Assembly: GCA_001599755.1 (NCBI GenBank)
Contig: BCHX01000004.1
Span: 2,914,001 to 2,978,000 of the forward strand
Reading direction: 5' to 3'
From: Gliomastix tumulicola
Taxonomy: Eukaryota; Ascomycota; Sordariomycetes; Hypocreales; Bionectriaceae
DNA: 64,000 bases
The notes beneath the pieces were generated by a model that had not been told where the DNA came from, searched no databases, and saw only the letters and a program-made list of their open reading frames with translations. The position numbers and the translations under genes are program-made. Each line of letters opens with the position of its first letter. The first letter of the stretch is position 1. This document shows positions 61,445 to 64,000 of the stretch, piece after piece.

Positions 61445-63406
61445 TCAAGTCATGTAGTACTTGGGACCCTCACCCCCTTGTGGCACTTGCCAGTTGATGT
61501 CCTGCTGGGGCGCCTTGATGTCGCAAGTCTTGCAGTGGATGCAGCTGGGGGTTGAGTCGTGTTAGTGGCTGAACGACGGGCATAGAGGGGGAATTATCAG
61601 GATGGGGGCTTACTTTTGTGCGTTGATCTGGAAGCGGACGCCGTGCGGCTTTGACTCGTCCTCGATGTACTCGTATACACCCGCTGGGCAGAATCTGTTT
61701 TCTAGACCCTTGAATGGCGGGTAGGCCTTGTCTGTGTGCGCATCCCAATCCTCTACCTGCAGATGCACCGGCTGGTCTTCCTCATGGTTTGTACCGGTGC
61801 GGGAAACGCTGGTCAGGATGTCGAAGCTGATCTTGCCATCGGGCTTCTCGTACTCGATCTTGGGGTACTGATCGGCCGGCTTGGTCGCGGCATAGTCCGG
61901 GGTCTTGTGCTTCAAAGTCCACGGCGTCTTTCCCTTGAGAATGTAGGCCTCAAGACCAGAGTACATGATTCCGCCATAGAGACCTAGAGGAGTGTGGAAG
62001 GAAGGACGCATGTTGCGCACCTCCTTTAGTTCCTTCCAAATCGAGGACTTGCGCAGTGAATCCTCGTAGTCGTAGAGGAACACTGTGCCTTCAGCGTTAC
62101 CGTTGACGGCTGTCCAGGCAGCCTCCGCCGCCAGCATGCCCGACTTCATGGCGTTGTGTGTTCCCTTCACCTTGGGTACGTTGACAAAGCCCGCAGAGTC
62201 TCCAATAAGCGCACCGCCGGGGAAAGCGACCTTGGGGATGGACTGGAACCCTCCCTCGACGAGTGATCGCGCACCGTAGGAAATGCACTTCCCGCCTTCA
62301 AGCACATTCTTAAACAACGGGTGCTGCTTGAGCTTCTGGAACTCCTGGTAGGGTGACAGCCAGGGGTTCTGGTAGTCAAGGGACACGACGAGTCCCAAGC
62401 TTACCAGGTTATCCCCAAAATGGTACATGAACGAACCTCCGTAGACGTCCTTTGGCAAGGGGTAGCCCATGGAGTGAACAATCAGGCCCTTCTCGAACTT
62501 GGCAGGGTCAATCTCCCAGACCTCCTTGATTCCAAGCCCGTATGTCTGGTGCTGGCTATCCTGGCGCAGGTCGAACTTGTTGATCACCTGCTTGCTCAGG
62601 CTTCCGTGGCAACCCTCTCCAAACAGCGTAACGCGAGCATGGAACTCCATGCCCCTCTCGAATGTATCCTTAGGCTGTCCATCCCGACCGATACCCAAGT
62701 CGTTTGTAGCGACACCCTTGACTGACCCATCGGAGTCGTATAGCACCTCGGAGGCAGCGAACCCGGGGTAGACCTCGACACCCAGCTCCTCGGCGCGCTC
62801 GCCGAGCCACTTGACGAACTGGTTCAGACTGACAATGTAGTTTCCGTGGTTGCTCATCTGGGGCGGCGCGGGTATCGGGATCGCAGAGTTCTTGGTGAGG
62901 AATCGCATGCGGTCGGTACCAGCAGGGGTGGCATACTCGAAGCGAGATTCATTCGACTCGTCCAGCCAGTTGGGGATGAGCTCGTTGATCGAGGAGGGCT
63001 GGATGACGGCGCCGGAGAGGATGTGAGCACCCATGTCTCCGGCCTTCTCTAGCACGAGCACCCTGAAGTCCTCATTGCCCGCTTCGTTGGCCAATTGCTT
63101 CAGACGAATGGCAGCGCTGAGACCAGCCGGCCCACCACCAACGATGCAGACATCGACCTGGTCGGACTCGCGCTCGATGGTGGCGGGGTCGAAAGGCTCG
63201 TCTTCCGATTCATGTAATCTTCTCGTCGTGCTGAACAGTCTGTGGCATCGTGTCGGTCGGACGAAGCTGGGCGTCGGTCTAGGAGAAGGGTAGGCTCGTC
63301 TGAGAGCAGCAGAAGAACCTGACTGGACGGCAGCAGAGCTCCTCCTCGCTGCCAATTGAGCAATGCTGCGGCTGCCGCGCTGAACACATCTCGACGGAAC
63401 CGACAT
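61445..63406 (-). CDS. Electron transfer flavoprotein-ubiquinone oxidoreductase (ETF-QO)
   Basis: Model: complement of join 61445..61544, 61614..63406, 630 residues. It is an inner mitochondrial membrane flavoprotein that takes electrons from ETF (fatty acid and amino acid oxidation) and passes them to ubiquinone. Seen: an Arg/Ser-rich acid-free presequence of about 65 residues, FAD-binding VDVCIVGGGPAGLSAAIRLK around residues 85-103, the conserved EKAGDMGAHILSGAVI, GEGCHGSL-SKQ and KGTHNAMKSGMLAAEA segments, and the four 4Fe-4S ligands Cys573, Cys599, Cys602 and Cys605. The last three ligands (NCIHCKTCDIK) are in the short exon 2, so the intron divides the iron-sulphur module. The donor is GTAAGC and the branch CACTAAC. 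The ATG at 63406 is the first in frame; the open frame further upstream has only a TTG. Confidence 0.95.
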
Positions 63407-64000
63407 TATGGGCACTGCTGGTTTCTGGCCAAATCGGAGGAGAATTGGCAGATATGCCCTAGGCCAGGATGGTTGAGGGAGCTCGAACTTTATGACGGGG
63501 ACGAGATTCTGCGTGCGCCGTTTGGATCTCGAATTACCGTGTAGGCTATTGGCTACGGTTGGTGGCGGGGTCCACAAAACTTATGAAGCATATAACGGCA
63601 AGAAGCTCTTTTCAGGTGAACTCTGCTCCGATGATGGAGAGGCTTCCCTTATCCGGCTCAAGCCGGTTAAGAGAGTGGGGGATATGCCACTTTTGGGCCG
63701 CTGGGATTCACAGACAAGAGTGGGGGGAGAGGGCAGACAAAAAGAAAACGAGGTTAATATTCATTAAAACTCGCACAAAACGCCCCCCTATTCTGTCACC
63801 CTCTGGCGTTGCCAAATAGCCGATGCCCTCTCGTGGCGGTTTGCCACGGGCAGATTCGGCTGATAAAACCGTCCGAGGTGACATGATGACATGAGTGAAA
63901 CGAAGGGAAGCAACTTGAGAGTGGGAGTAGTTGAAAAACATCATAAATGTCGGTTCTTGCCTCTTTTAATAAGGCAATTCAATAGGAGGGGTTGCAATCC
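63407..64000. other. Upstream region of ETF-QO
   Basis: About 590 bases to the window edge, presumably the ETF-QO leader and promoter. No gene seen on either strand, although genes beyond the edge could start here. Confidence 0.5.

Overview
This window is nuclear DNA from a filamentous ascomycete, probably Pezizomycotina and most likely Sordariomycetes-like. The reasons are GC-rich coding exons, short introns (mostly about 50-125 nt) with GTAAGT-type donors, CTAAC/CTGAC branch sites and YAG acceptors, TATA boxes and pyrimidine-rich leaders, and orthologues of typical ascomycete genes. No rRNA, tRNA, transposon, CRISPR array or plasmid feature was recognised. Exon models were built by hand from splice consensus, reading-frame phase and protein-family continuity. 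No transcript data or database search was available.

Layout. 1-13,519 is gene-poor: a two-finger C2H2 protein (713-2113) and one FAD-dependent amine oxidase (6286-8044), the latter flanked by 4.2 and 5.5 kb with no convincing gene. 13,520-28,558 holds the proteasome lid subunit RPN7, alanine aminotransferase, a tiny three-exon mitochondrial ribosomal protein bL33m, a 1,014-residue coiled-coil protein, a small single-pass membrane protein and the nucleolar ribosome-biogenesis factor ENP2/NOL10. 28,559-37,458 holds Mediator subunit MED13, an F-box protein and a nitronate monooxygenase. 37,459-47,337 holds an ADR1-like C2H2 plus fungal-specific-domain transcription factor, a phytanoyl-CoA-dioxygenase-family enzyme, an EFM7/NNT1-type methyltransferase and an Arg/Ser-rich nuclear protein. 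47,876-64,000 holds a copper-fist (MAC1/GRISEA type) regulator, a U2SURP/SR140-like splicing factor, a peroxisomal (SKL-ending) FAD amine oxidase, TATA-binding protein and the ETF-ubiquinone oxidoreductase.

How the genes relate. Each gene has its own promoter and nothing looks like a secondary-metabolite cluster. Most are housekeeping: transcription (TBP, MED13), splicing (U2SURP-like, possibly the RS protein), ribosome production (ENP2, bL33m, EFM7), protein turnover (RPN7, F-box) and carbon/nitrogen metabolism (ALT, NMO, two flavin amine oxidases, ETF-QO).

Most unusual observation: the amine oxidase at 6286-8044 carries an N-terminal array of twenty 12-nt units. It encodes a strict four-residue ladder in which 19 of 20 positions are N-glycosylation sequons, yet no signal peptide is visible. 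Other points of interest are in-frame ATGs inside introns of two transcription-factor genes, which could give products with altered DNA-binding domains, overlapping GATA doublets in several promoters, and an acidic tandem repeat in the U2SURP-like protein.
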